From Pseudomonas brassicacearum (GTDB taxonomy: Bacteria > Pseudomonadota > Gammaproteobacteria > Pseudomonadales > Pseudomonadaceae): a stretch of DNA of 64,000 nt. The DNA is taken from contig NZ_MOBJ01000034.1 of the NCBI RefSeq assembly GCF_003732225.1, forward strand, positions 1-64,000, written 5' to 3'. The position numbers and the translations under genes were made by a program. Every line of letters starts with the position of its first letter. The first letter of the stretch is position 1. The notes beneath the pieces were generated by a model that worked only from the letters and a program-made list of their open reading frames with translations, searched no databases and had not been told where the DNA came from. Positions 1 to 6,282 of the stretch are shown in pieces.

Positions 1-360
1 TTTTCTAGGAAGCCCGGCGTGGACTCAAATGCTTAAGTGAACAGCATTACGGACAGTGTTCGGGCTTTTTGGTGAGTGTCTAGTCCTGAAACAGGTGTAA
101 ACCTTATTCATGACGGGACAGGAAAATAAATCTATTCCCTGTTCCGCATCGGTATCTGCGCGCACGGCAACTGTCAGTTCCGGAACAAACCTACAAACAA
201 ACCGCCTGTTTCAGGCCTTTAGTCGATTGACTGACCCCGCCTCACTCCCTATCCTCGCGCCTGTCACGACTCATTCGTGATCGGGTTTGACGGCCCGTAT
301 TTTCTTACGACGTGCATCGCCTCTCTCTGCTCGAGCACTTTTGTGCCCGCTGCATTGCAT
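1..360. other. Leader and intergenic region before C4-like RNA
   Basis: No convincing protein gene lies here. Near 10-65 AGCCCG and CGGGCT can pair ahead of a T-run, which may be the remnant of a terminator. At about 118-146 there is a degenerate reverse-oriented copy of the GGGGACAGATTTATTTTC motif that bounds the RAYT unit further on. From 152 onward the sequence is a diverged direct repeat of 3862-4136, sharing a small hairpin TCACGA-CTCAT-TCGTGA (264-280 here, 3975-3991 in the other copy). The repeat suggests the whole leader plus C4-like RNA was duplicated as a unit. Confidence 0.5.
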
Positions 361-440
361 ATGGCGACTGTGCGCGGGGCACCTTCGGGTGCGCCGGTGT
401 TCGTGAGAGCCGGTCCGTCAACCCACGCACAGTTGCCACC
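361..440 (+). ncRNA. C4-like antisense RNA, intact copy
   Basis: The 12-nt arm GGCGACTGTGCG (363-374) pairs with CGCACAGTTGCC (426-437), allowing one G-U pair, to close a domain. That domain contains a second stem, GCACC (379-383) with GGTGC (388-392), capped by a TTCG tetraloop. The tail CCGGTCCGTCAACCC is also typical. From memory this matches the C4 antisense RNA family, known from phages P1 and P7 and found in proteobacterial prophage-like loci. The copy at 4077-4136 changes the inner stem to GCACT/AGTGC, which keeps pairing and supports a selected RNA fold. It lies 60 bases before the gene at 500 and may regulate it; that role is inference. Confidence 0.6.
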
Positions 441-499
441 CAATATCGTTTGACGGCGTTTTTTGTGGCAGCTCTTTTGAATCTCACGGAGCTACACCC

Positions 500-784
500 A
501 TGACGGATCCAACCACAAAATCCACCCCCTTCGCCCGCTGCGACCATGTTGACCATTACCTGTTCGCCGTGCAGCCCGACATCCCGTTACTCGACGCACT
601 CGAACACGCCTCGGTCTACCTGAGCTGCGCCGAAGCCCTCGCCCATCAAGCCCCCACCGCCACCCGCCCGGAACACATCGTCTCGTTACGCTGGGCCAGC
701 CAGCAGATGCTCGGCACCGCCCGATCACTGGTTCAGGCTTCGATCGACGGACTGCACGCCGCCCAACCGGGAGATGACGCATGA
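500..784 (+). CDS. DUF3077/DUF6124-type small protein
   Basis: This encodes a 94-residue soluble protein of unknown function. It resembles a Pseudomonas-specific family annotated DUF3077 or DUF6124, with the typical layout of a short hydrophilic N-terminus, a LFAVQPDIPLLDALEHASVYL-like core that is mostly helical, and a WASQQMLGTARSLV helix near the end. A GGAG lies nine bases before the ATG. The stop overlaps the start of the next gene (ATGA at 781-784), so the two are probably translationally coupled. The C4-like RNA directly upstream is the only visible regulator. The family name is from memory; no function can be assigned. Confidence 0.75.
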   Translation: MTDPTTKSTPFARCDHVDHYLFAVQPDIPLLDALEHASVYLSCAEALAHQAPTATRPEHIVSLRWASQQMLGTARSLVQASIDGLHAAQPGDDA

Positions 785-1047
785 ACCCGCACATGCCGAT
801 GACCAACAACGATTGCGATATCCCGGTGCTGCTGGTCGCCACCCAAGCGCCGCTGGATGTGCTGCACAGCAACGCCGCTGCGCGGTTTCTGGCGGTCACG
901 CAAATGATGGAAAGCCTGGCCAGCCTCGACATTGCCCATGCCAAAGGCGCAGACGTGCAGCAAATCGCCCACGCAGCGGCGATGTTGCTGCGTGATGGCT
1001 GCGATGTGATGGATGTGTTGGGGCGCCAGATTCGGGCGCAGCACTGA
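781..1047 (+). CDS. Small DUF3077/DUF6124-like partner protein
   Basis: This 88-residue protein overlaps the preceding gene by four bases and has its own GGAG eight bases upstream. It shows the same general layout as its neighbour: a polar start, a short hydrophobic strand region (IPVLLVATQAPLDVL), then helices ending in MLLRDGCDVMDVLGRQI. It may be a diverged paralogue. It has no signal peptide or membrane segment. Function is unknown. Confidence 0.65.
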   Translation: MNPHMPMTNNDCDIPVLLVATQAPLDVLHSNAAARFLAVTQMMESLASLDIAHAKGADVQQIAHAAAMLLRDGCDVMDVLGRQIRAQH

Positions 1048-1143
1048 AGTAACGTATAGGCTGTTCCCGCACTTTGCGGGGAAGGATGAACTGAGCCTCA
1101 GGCCGTGTGTGCAGAATCTTGCAAAACGATGGTGCTCAACGGC

Positions 1144-1180
1144 GTACCCCGCGATAACTATGTACCTCATCGCGGGGTAC
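1144..1180 (+). terminator. Terminator-like hairpin after the DUF pair
   Basis: A perfect 12-bp inverted repeat, GTACCCCGCGAT and ATCGCGGGGTAC, has a 13-nt loop and is followed by the modestly T-rich GATTTATTTG. It lies about 97 bp after the stop at 1047, which fits a terminator for that pair. The weak T-run lowers certainty. Confidence 0.5.
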
Positions 1181-1256
1181 GATTTATTTGAGAGTAAGGC
1201 TCGTTTTCAGAGTGGGGCCGATGGTGGAGCCTTTCAAGCCGCAATTAATCTGCACG

Positions 1257-1311
1257 AAAAGGGGACACCCATTAGCCTTGACTCGATACCGGCTAATGGG
1301 TGTCCCCTTTT
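1257..1311. repeat. GGGGACACCC palindrome, copy 1
   Basis: A perfect 21-bp inverted repeat, AAAAGGGGACACCCATTAGCC and its complement, surrounds a 13-nt loop. Its arms end in AAAA and TTTT, so it could terminate transcription from both sides. It begins nine bases beyond the stop codon of the minus-strand lipoprotein gene. It is the best-preserved of four copies in the first 6 kb (others at 3636, 4346 and 5951). Confidence 0.85.
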
Positions 1312-1319
1312 CGCAGCAA

Positions 1320-1901
1320 CTAGCGTGAAGGAATATTCCTGATGTCGGACACGATAAATGTCGGCAAGGTACGGATATAGAAAGGCTCCACGTCAGAATT
1401 ATCTTTGTGAGTCAGCGCCGCCACCATCGTCTTCATATTGCGAAGCTGACCAAATGCACCGGCAGGCTGCAGCCCCTCACGCTCGTTGGAAAAATGCAGA
1501 ACTTCGGCACCGGCCTTTTTGACCTTGACCTGATAACTGAAATCAACACTGGCAAGGATCGTATTGTCGTCGACAATGACCGACACCAATCCACCATTGG
1601 AGTTGCCGATCCGACGCTTGTAGACGGTGTTCACATCCAGCAGGTAATCGGCACTTTCCTTGCTCGTCGCATAGCGATTAGCGCTCGACAATTGATTGAT
1701 CAGCTCAACACTGAGCTGCTCGCGCAACGCGTCTTGCGGCATAAACCGCTCATTCTTGCCGACCAGTTCAACGTCGAAGTTATCGATCCAATAGGTGGCG
1801 GTCGCCGGGATCTGAACCGGTGTGGGGGAGACGTAGTAATCCGGCTTCGAGGCGCAGCCCGATAAAAATGAGATTGCCAGGAGTAGAGCCAACACACGCA
1901 T
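1320..1901 (-). CDS. Putative outer-membrane or periplasmic lipoprotein
   Basis: This is a 193-residue protein with a clear lipoprotein signal: a short hydrophobic run (LALLLAISFLSGC) with Cys at position 16 as the expected lipidated residue, followed by AS. The mature part contains alternating polar and beta-strand-like stretches, with no transmembrane segment and no motif I recognise. An AAGGA precedes the ATG by about ten bases on the minus strand. It is divergent from the HEAT-repeat gene at 2123 and ends just before palindrome copy 1, which probably terminates it. Localisation is well supported; function is unknown. Confidence 0.75.
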   Translation of the reverse strand: MRVLALLLAISFLSGCASKPDYYVSPTPVQIPATATYWIDNFDVELVGKNERFMPQDALREQLSVELINQLSSANRYATSKESADYLLDVNTVYKRRIGNSNGGLVSVIVDDNTILASVDFSYQVKVKKAGAEVLHFSNEREGLQPAGAFGQLRNMKTMVAALTHKDNSDVEPFYIRTLPTFIVSDIRNIPSR

Positions 1902-1928
1902 GTGAGTTCGTCCTTGAGGAGGGTTACG

Positions 1929-1962
1929 TTAAATTAAGAGCGGTATTTTACAAACACAGAAG
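1929..1962. repeat. 34-bp dispersed repeat, copy 1
   Basis: TTAAATTAAGAGCGGTATTT and the 14 bases that follow recur at 4315-4348 with one mismatch. Here it lies just upstream of the lipoprotein start, in the divergent promoter region; the second copy lies between two palindromes with no such gene beside it. Confidence 0.7.
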
Positions 1963-2122
1963 TGACTGATTTGTTTACGGCGACAAACGCCTTGATCGGT
2001 CTTTGCGCGATCAAACCGATAATACCAGATAGCCATCATCGACTCGTAACGATATCCTTGCCCCTCCCAATACATACAAGCTGCGAGTTCTGTCCGACAG
2101 CCTCCGGCCACAAGGACAAACC

Positions 2123-3562
2123 ATGAACGCCTTCCAGGGATGGCTCAAACGCATTTTTAATCGCACCGCTCATACTTCTCTCACCATTGCGCTACGCGAC
2201 GAGACTCCCCTCCCAAGAGACGTGCGCAACGAGGACCTGCGCACTGACGAAGAGATTCGCCGCGACCAAGCGATGGCCGTGCTCAGTACGGCTCAGAGCA
2301 CCGGCGATTGGTGCGCTCTGAGTCGTCATCGTAATGGATTCGTCCGCGAGGCGGCCGTACGTCGGCTCATGCAGATTGAGGGCCGCGATGCACTGGCAGC
2401 GTTGATCGATAACTTGAACGACTACGTGCCGCAGATTCGCACACTGGCCAGCGATCATGTGCAGCGCTTTCTCGATCCACGACATGCAGTATTGCTGATT
2501 CAGGTACTGGACCCATTCATCTCCCTGGTCCAGAAAAACCGTATCAATCACCAATCAACGCTGACAAACGTCATTCGTATTCTGGCGGCGCCTTCGGTGC
2601 GAGATACCACCCTTGAAGCGTTTAAGGCAACGCATGGAAAACCAGCACGCCTGCTGCTGGGGATATTAGAAAAGGCGTTTGCGCATGATCTCGCCCACGT
2701 GCTGGAAATAGCCCTGAACCATCAGGACCCATCGGTCCAACGCATGGCATTACAGGCAAGCCTGCAGTTGCCCGACGCACAGGTACAGGCTCTATTGCTC
2801 GGTGCATTAACCAGTCACGCCGCTAATCTTCGAGTGAATGCTCTGCGCGCTTGGTTGAATCTGGCAAACACCTCAGATCAGACTCACTGCGTTTTGAAAA
2901 GAGCGTTGTTCGACGCTTCGACCTCGGTGCGTTTCCTTGCATGTTGGGCGTCGTCGAAGTGGCAACTAGACAGTCGAGAGGTGTTGCAACAACGCCTGCA
3001 AGCGCCATTACCGACTACCCAACGCGAATGGATTGGCTTGATCGGGTTGGCTCGAGAGCTGAACGAACCGCAGGCCAGAGAGATGCTCGAGTCAGCTGTC
3101 GAGTATTCCGCCCCGAGAGTTCGTGCGCAGGCTTTAGAGACATTAGAACAAGTGTGTGGCGAAGCTTCGTTGCCTGCACTGATACGCGCACTGGGCGACC
3201 CCTCGCCTCGTGTGTTCCGTGTTGCAGTTGAAGTATTGAGCAAACAATCCAGTCCGGCGGTCGATGGTCCGGTCTCGGATCTGCTCGAGTCCAGCTCACG
3301 AACGCTCAGTCTTGAGCATCGCCGGGCGCTGGTCGGCATCAAGGCAAGCTGGGAACAACTCAATTACTGGATGCGCGGTTTGAGTCAGGCCGACACCGAT
3401 TACGTCGACTGGTTGGCTGAAATCAATAGATGGTGTGAGACGCGCCACAAGACGTCGGACTACACGACACCCAAAGCCCTGCGCCTGCAATTGTTGCACG
3501 CACTTGGTGAACTCGAGAGTCAGGGCAAAGTAGCAGGTGGAACCGTCGCCAGTTTGCGCTGA
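2123..3562 (+). CDS. HEAT-repeat protein
   Basis: This is a 479-residue, leucine- and alanine-rich, all-helical protein with no signal peptide. From about residue 60 it shows paired-helix repeats of 30-37 residues with the HEAT pattern, for example VREAAVRRLMQIEGRDALAA, VQRMALQASLQL, VRAQALETLEQVCGEASLPA and VFRVAVEVLSKQSS. Such folds are protein-binding scaffolds; no catalytic motif is visible. The final 70 residues are less repetitive. A strong terminator follows at 3582. It stands alone between a lipoprotein and the mosaic repeat region, so context does not suggest a partner. Confidence 0.75.
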   Translation: MNAFQGWLKRIFNRTAHTSLTIALRDETPLPRDVRNEDLRTDEEIRRDQAMAVLSTAQSTGDWCALSRHRNGFVREAAVRRLMQIEGRDALAALIDNLNDYVPQIRTLASDHVQRFLDPRHAVLLIQVLDPFISLVQKNRINHQSTLTNVIRILAAPSVRDTTLEAFKATHGKPARLLLGILEKAFAHDLAHVLEIALNHQDPSVQRMALQASLQLPDAQVQALLLGALTSHAANLRVNALRAWLNLANTSDQTHCVLKRALFDASTSVRFLACWASSKWQLDSREVLQQRLQAPLPTTQREWIGLIGLARELNEPQAREMLESAVEYSAPRVRAQALETLEQVCGEASLPALIRALGDPSPRVFRVAVEVLSKQSSPAVDGPVSDLLESSSRTLSLEHRRALVGIKASWEQLNYWMRGLSQADTDYVDWLAEINRWCETRHKTSDYTTPKALRLQLLHALGELESQGKVAGGTVASLR

Positions 3563-3581
3563 CGTCAAACTCAATGACATA

Positions 3582-3605
3582 AACCGGACACTGTCCGGTT
3601 TTTTA
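3582..3605 (+). terminator. Rho-independent terminator after HEAT-repeat gene
   Basis: AACCGGACACTGTCCGGTT forms a tight hairpin directly followed by a run of T residues (3599-3604). It begins 20 bases after the stop at 3562. Confidence 0.85.
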
Positions 3606-3635
3606 TTGCCTCGACTTTTGCATCGATGGAACAAA

Positions 3636-3690
3636 AAAATGGGACACCCATTAGCCTTGACTCGAGACCGGCTAATGGGTGTCCCCTTTT
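3636..3690. repeat. GGGGACACCC palindrome, copy 2
   Basis: The right arm, GGCTAATGGGTGTCCCCTTTT (3670-3690), is identical to copy 1. The left arm carries one change (ATGGGACACCC). The loop TTGACTCGAGACC differs from copy 1 by one base. It lies 30 bp beyond the terminator of the HEAT-repeat gene. Confidence 0.85.
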
Positions 3691-4076
3691 CGTTGTGCTT
3701 GAGGTTGTGGCATCGACCGCGCTGGCGTCAACGCCGATGCTCACGATCAAACAGGACGAATTTATCATCGACAACCTTGCTCGGGCGCCGGTAAATAAAT
3801 CAGCCCTCTTTTCCTCAGACCGTTAATCCTGCCCCAGTTGCGTTCATCGCAACCGGCGATCGGTATCTGCGCACACGGCAACTGTCAGTTCCGGAACAAA
3901 CCTACAAACAAACCACCTGCGTCAGACCTTTGGCCGATTGACTGCCACAGCCTCACTCCCTATCCTCGCGCCTGTCACGACTCATTCGTGATCGGGTTTG
4001 ACGGCTCGGTGGTTTTAAGGCGCGCACTGTCCTTCAACTTTGCTCGTGCACTTCCGTGCTCGACGCAAAACTTAAT
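3691..4076. other. Gene-free region with duplicated C4 leader
   Basis: No supported protein gene is present. At 3789-3814 there is a degenerate GGGGACAGATTTATTT motif in reverse orientation. From 3862 the sequence is the diverged direct repeat of the leader at 152-360, including the TCACGA/TCGTGA hairpin (3975-3991). Unlike the first copy, no DUF3077-type gene follows, because the repeat is cut short at 4136. Confidence 0.6.
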
Positions 4077-4136
4077 GGTGACTGTGCGCGGGGCACTTTC
4101 GAGTGCGCCGGGTGCCTTAGACCGGTCCGTCAACCT
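4077..4136 (+). pseudogene. Truncated C4-like RNA, second copy
   Basis: The 5' arm GGTGACTGTGCG (4077-4088) and the inner TTCG-capped hairpin GCACT/AGTGC (4093-4106) are present, as is CCGGTCCGTCAACC. The sequence then switches abruptly at 4136/4137 to the RAYT-tail repeat, so the closing 3' arm CGCACAGTTGCC is lost. The inner-stem difference from the intact copy is compensatory. This copy cannot form the closing helix and is probably inactive. Confidence 0.65.
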
Positions 4137-4237
4137 GGAAAAAAGGGGACAGATTTATTTTCCCACTCCAGGCTTTTCCCTTGGCCGGCCTTGACCTCGA
4201 CGCTCTATTCGAATCCCCGCAATCTGTTCTACTTCAT
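4137..4237 (-). pseudogene. 101-bp copy of RAYT transposase 3' end
   Basis: These 101 bases are identical to 5060-5160, which comprise the terminal motif and the last 27 or so codons of the transposase gene at 5078-5785. Nothing of the rest of the gene is present. The fragment abuts the truncated C4-like RNA on one side and a GGGGACGGATTTATTTT palindrome on the other. It is probably a decayed or recombined RAYT unit. Confidence 0.85.
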
Positions 4238-4242
4238 GAATC

Positions 4243-4308
4243 AAAAAGGGGACGGATTTATTTTCGACAGCCAAAATCGGTCATCAATAAATAAATCCGT
4301 CCCCTTTT
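4243..4308. repeat. GGGGACGGATTTATTTT inverted pair
   Basis: AAAAGGGGACGGATTTATTT (4244-4263) faces AAATAAATCCGTCCCCTTTT (4289-4308) across a spacer of about 25 bp. The arms match the RAYT-unit end motif except for GG in place of AG after GGGGAC. The arrangement, two head-to-head motifs without a transposase, resembles a REPIN. Confidence 0.75.
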
Positions 4309-4314
4309 CCAGCT

Positions 4315-4348
4315 TTAAATTAAGAGCGGTACTTTACAAACACAGAAG
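4315..4348. repeat. 34-bp dispersed repeat, copy 2
   Basis: This matches 1929-1962 at 33 of 34 positions (T to C at 4332). It is wedged between the inverted GGGGACGG pair and palindrome copy 3, overlapping the latter by a few bases. It may be a leftover of a duplicated lipoprotein promoter segment. Confidence 0.65.
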
Positions 4349-4396
4349 GGGCGCCCATTAGCCTTAACTTGAGGCCGGCTAATGGGTGTCCCTTTT
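4346..4396. repeat. GGGGACACCC palindrome, copy 3 (diverged)
   Basis: GAAGGGGCGCCCATTAGCC pairs with GGCTAATGGGTGTCCCTTTT with a few mismatches. It lies 24 bp downstream of the minus-strand immunity gene stop at 4420 and so may act as its terminator. Confidence 0.75.
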
Positions 4397-4419
4397 CGGC
4401 CCTGTTATCAACCTTCATT

Positions 4420-4851
4420 TCATACAACCACAACACCCATATCTCCCCCCACTGTAAAACATATAAGCCACGAACAGTCCACTGACAAAAAATAGTGATG
4501 CTGAGGAATAGATACCAAACACTCAAGCACATCAACAAACGCTTCTACATCTCCAAGTACCGCAATATCCGTCGCACCATCACCGACATACACCACTTCA
4601 CCCACCAACCCAAACTCAAGCATTACATCTTTAAAAAAAGATGCAAAAGCATCGGACTTTTTTTTACTATCAAGTTCAAGCCCCACCCATGAGAACGGCA
4701 TCGCCGCCCAGTCAAGCCTGCGACTCTTAATCGGAAACCTTGAATTTAACGCCTCAAAATAAATATCTATCTCTCGAGCAATACGTAACTCACCGGATGA
4801 AACCTTCTCATGCAAATCACTAATCAACTCATCATCAAAATACTTACTCAT
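4420..4851 (-). CDS. Orphan CDI immunity protein candidate
   Basis: This is a 143-residue acidic soluble protein (ATG at 4851; a GTG one codon earlier is also possible). It begins SKYFDDELISDLHEKVSSGE and has a DGATDIAVLGDVEAFVDVLE segment typical of small alpha/beta immunity proteins; I do not recognise a named family. The gene is visibly AT-richer than the surrounding genome. It starts seven bases after the stop of a CDI toxin C-terminal fragment (4859-5058), and both lie downstream of the intact cdiBAI operon. That arrangement is what orphan cdiA-CT/cdiI modules look like. The assignment rests on context rather than homology. Confidence 0.6.
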   Translation of the reverse strand: MSKYFDDELISDLHEKVSSGELRIAREIDIYFEALNSRFPIKSRRLDWAAMPFSWVGLELDSKKKSDAFASFFKDVMLEFGLVGEVVYVGDGATDIAVLGDVEAFVDVLECLVSIPQHHYFLSVDCSWLICFTVGGDMGVVVV

Positions 4852-4858
4852 CACATCA

Positions 4859-5058
4859 CTACCTTTTGAACTGATCGGTTAACTTATTCACCATTTCCGC
4901 ACTACCATCGAATGTAAAGTGCGGAGCCTCTTCCTTGCGATTGAACACATTAATATGAGCCCCATTTCGCTCATCATATTCAATACGATACCCAGTTTTT
5001 CCATCCGCCGTACTCATACCTATCGGGCTTCCCTTCTCTCCAAACTTAGCTCGGAAAA
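4859..5058 (-). pseudogene. Orphan CdiA/Rhs-type toxin C-terminal fragment
   Basis: On the minus strand there is an open frame of about 66 codons ending in TAG at 4859-4861. It contains SPIGMSTADGKTGYRIEYDE, RNGAHINVFNRKEEAPHFTF and a closing helix ending in TDQFKR. From memory, this GKxGYRxExDxRNGAHINV...PHFTF tail is recurrent at the C-termini of CdiA- and Rhs-type polymorphic toxins. There is no start codon or upstream toxin sequence, because the RAYT unit begins at about 5060. The catalytic part of the domain is probably missing, so the fragment is likely inactive. The matching immunity gene follows directly. Confidence 0.7.
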
Positions 5059-5061
5059 AGG

Positions 5062-5853
5062 AAAAAAGGGGACAGATTTATTTTCCCACTCCAGGCTTTT
5101 CCCTTGGCCGGCCTTGACCTCGACGCTCTATTCGAATCCCCGCAATCTGTTCTACTTCATCGATAAAACGTCCCGTCCCGGTTAGCTGTCCACGCTGTAG
5201 AGCTTCACGAATAAGCCTTACTTCTTCGCTGGAAACAGCTTGTCGTACAAAACCCTCATAATTTTTGTACCGTTCCAGGCTGGTATCACCCAACACATCA
5301 AAACAGGCGTCAGTATCTAGCCAATCGCTATCAGGCAGATGGCCCACACGCGCCCGGTAACTCGACCAAGGGTAGTCCGCCGCATCAGCTACCATGCATG
5401 CGCGTACCGGATTCAATTCAATATAGCGACAGCATGCCAACAGATAAGTATCGGATTGCACCACACTGGACTTGTACCGACTCTCCCACAGCGTACCGGT
5501 ACGACCCTCCAACCGATTGCGGTAGCGAGTGGCACGCGCCGCCAGCGCCTTCATTAGCTGCCCCAGTCCTGCCACCGATTCGCTTGGCGCCAACAACAAA
5601 TGGACATGATTGGTCATCAGGCAGTAGGCATACACCCTTACCCCAAACACCTCCTTAAGCTCTCGAAGGTCGGCAAGATAACGCTGATGGTCCTCAGCAG
5701 CAGCAAACACCACCTGACGATTATGACCACGCTGTACAACGTGATGCAGGTAGTTCGGCAAAACAATGCGTCCCATCCTGGGCATGAGCAACCTCCTTCC
5801 ATGGAGCTTTCAGCCTAGCAAATCAGCGGAAAATAAATCTGTCCCCTTTTCCG
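5062..5853 (-). mobile_element. RAYT transposase unit with inverted ends
   Basis: The unit is bounded on the left by AAAAAAGGGGACAGATTTAT (from 5062), running into TTTTC, and on the right by GAAAATAAATCTGTCCCCTT (5830-5849). These are inverted copies of an 18-bp motif. Between them lies one Y1-type transposase gene whose last codons run into the left motif. The unit separates a toxin C-terminal fragment from the 5' piece of a second open frame (5854-5934), so it sits inside a disrupted CDI module. RAYTs mobilise REP palindromes and usually move with flanking REP-like ends. Confidence 0.75.
5078..5785 (-). CDS. REP-associated tyrosine transposase (Y1_Tnp)
   Basis: This is a 235-residue transposase of the TnpA_REP/Y1 group (IS200-like HUH enzymes), which nick single-stranded DNA at hairpins through a tyrosine. 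The HUH-type histidine pair is in YCLMTNHVHLLL (about residues 54-65). The presumptive catalytic Tyr lies in the helix containing DTYLLACCRYIELNPVRACM, after the conserved GTLWESRYKS. A C-terminal basic tail (RIERRGQGRPREKPG) is likely to bind DNA. The ATG at 5785 is chosen because GGAGG lies six bases before it; a TTG two codons earlier is the alternative. The gene appears intact. Confidence 0.88.
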   Translation of the reverse strand: MPRMGRIVLPNYLHHVVQRGHNRQVVFAAAEDHQRYLADLRELKEVFGVRVYAYCLMTNHVHLLLAPSESVAGLGQLMKALAARATRYRNRLEGRTGTLWESRYKSSVVQSDTYLLACCRYIELNPVRACMVADAADYPWSSYRARVGHLPDSDWLDTDACFDVLGDTSLERYKNYEGFVRQAVSSEEVRLIREALQRGQLTGTGRFIDEVEQIAGIRIERRGQGRPREKPGVGK

Positions 5854-5934
5854 TGTATTTAAAATCCAGTCAGCAGCTTGCTCCGATTCCATTTTAACAA
5901 GCTCTGCACATGACAACCTCAATCGCTCATCCAT
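5854..5934 (-). pseudogene. 5' fragment of a small gene cut by the RAYT unit
   Basis: A well-formed start is present on the minus strand: GGAGGTGG, then an ATG at 5934-5932. The frame reads MDERLRLSCAELVKMESEQ then AADWILNT, followed directly by the RAYT end motif at 5853. It has the flavour of the start of an immunity protein, and its place between cdiI and the orphan toxin fragment fits that. The 3' part is absent on the far side of the RAYT unit, so sequence was lost or recombined. Function is inferred from position only. Confidence 0.5.
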
Positions 5935-5950
5935 ATTTTAAACCACCTCC

Positions 5951-6008
5951 AAAAAAGGGGACGCCCATTAGCCGGCCCAGCAATAGACCCGCTAATGGGT
6001 GCTCCCCT
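5951..6008. repeat. GGGGACACCC palindrome, copy 4 (diverged)
   Basis: AAAAAAGGGGACGCCCATTA plus GCC faces GCTAATGGGTGCTCCCCT, with a different loop from the other copies and an inserted base in the right arm. A partial echo, ATTGGGTGCCCTTT, follows at 6008-6021. It lies 16 bases beyond the immunity gene stop (6024) and just before the start region of the truncated gene at 5934. Confidence 0.75.
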
Positions 6009-6023
6009 ATTGGGTGCCCTTTA

Positions 6024-6272
6024 TTACACGCTTGGAATTTCCTCTGGCAGAGCTTCACGAACTATAGAAAGACATCCTTCATTTATCGCACCAATAAGCA
6101 AAAAATTTTTTCTAGCTTGATCAAGACAAACAGGATTAGCACCGCCATCGTAGGTTGGATCTCTAAACTGAGCTTCATCATCCTCCCACCCGCAAACAGG
6201 ACATATTTCGAAAGTTCCGGGAGGTGATTCATCAAGTGTCAAGAAACCACAGCAAGGACAAGCATTATTCAT
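6024..6272 (-). CDS. cdiI: CPCC-type cysteine-rich protein, probable CdiA immunity
   Basis: This is an 82-residue protein beginning MNNACPCCGFLTLDE with a second pair in FEICPVCGWEDDE, the pattern of the Cys_rich_CPCC family, and probably binds one metal ion through four cysteines. The ATG at 6272 has AGGAGG seven bases upstream and lies ten bases after the cdiA stop, so it is the third gene of the operon. That is the expected place of the cognate immunity protein for the toxin at the C-terminus of CdiA. Family recognition is from memory; the immunity role is inferred from position. Confidence 0.72.
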   Translation of the reverse strand: MNNACPCCGFLTLDESPPGTFEICPVCGWEDDEAQFRDPTYDGGANPVCLDQARKNFLLIGAINEGCLSIVREALPEEIPSV

Positions 6273-6282
6273 TTCCAACCTC

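Noticed and set aside
312-503. 63-codon frame overlapping the C4-like RNA
   Set aside because: It merely translates the structured RNA and leader, and has no RBS; its end overlaps the RBS region of the gene at 500.
1062-1082. TTCCCGC/GCGGGGAA hairpin after the DUF gene pair
   Set aside because: The stem needs a bulge and has no T-run; the perfect hairpin at 1144-1180 is the better terminator candidate.
3626-3826. 66-codon frame across palindrome copy 2
   Set aside because: Its start lies inside the palindrome and the rest has no homology I recognise; the same palindrome generates similar false frames at 1013 and 5910.
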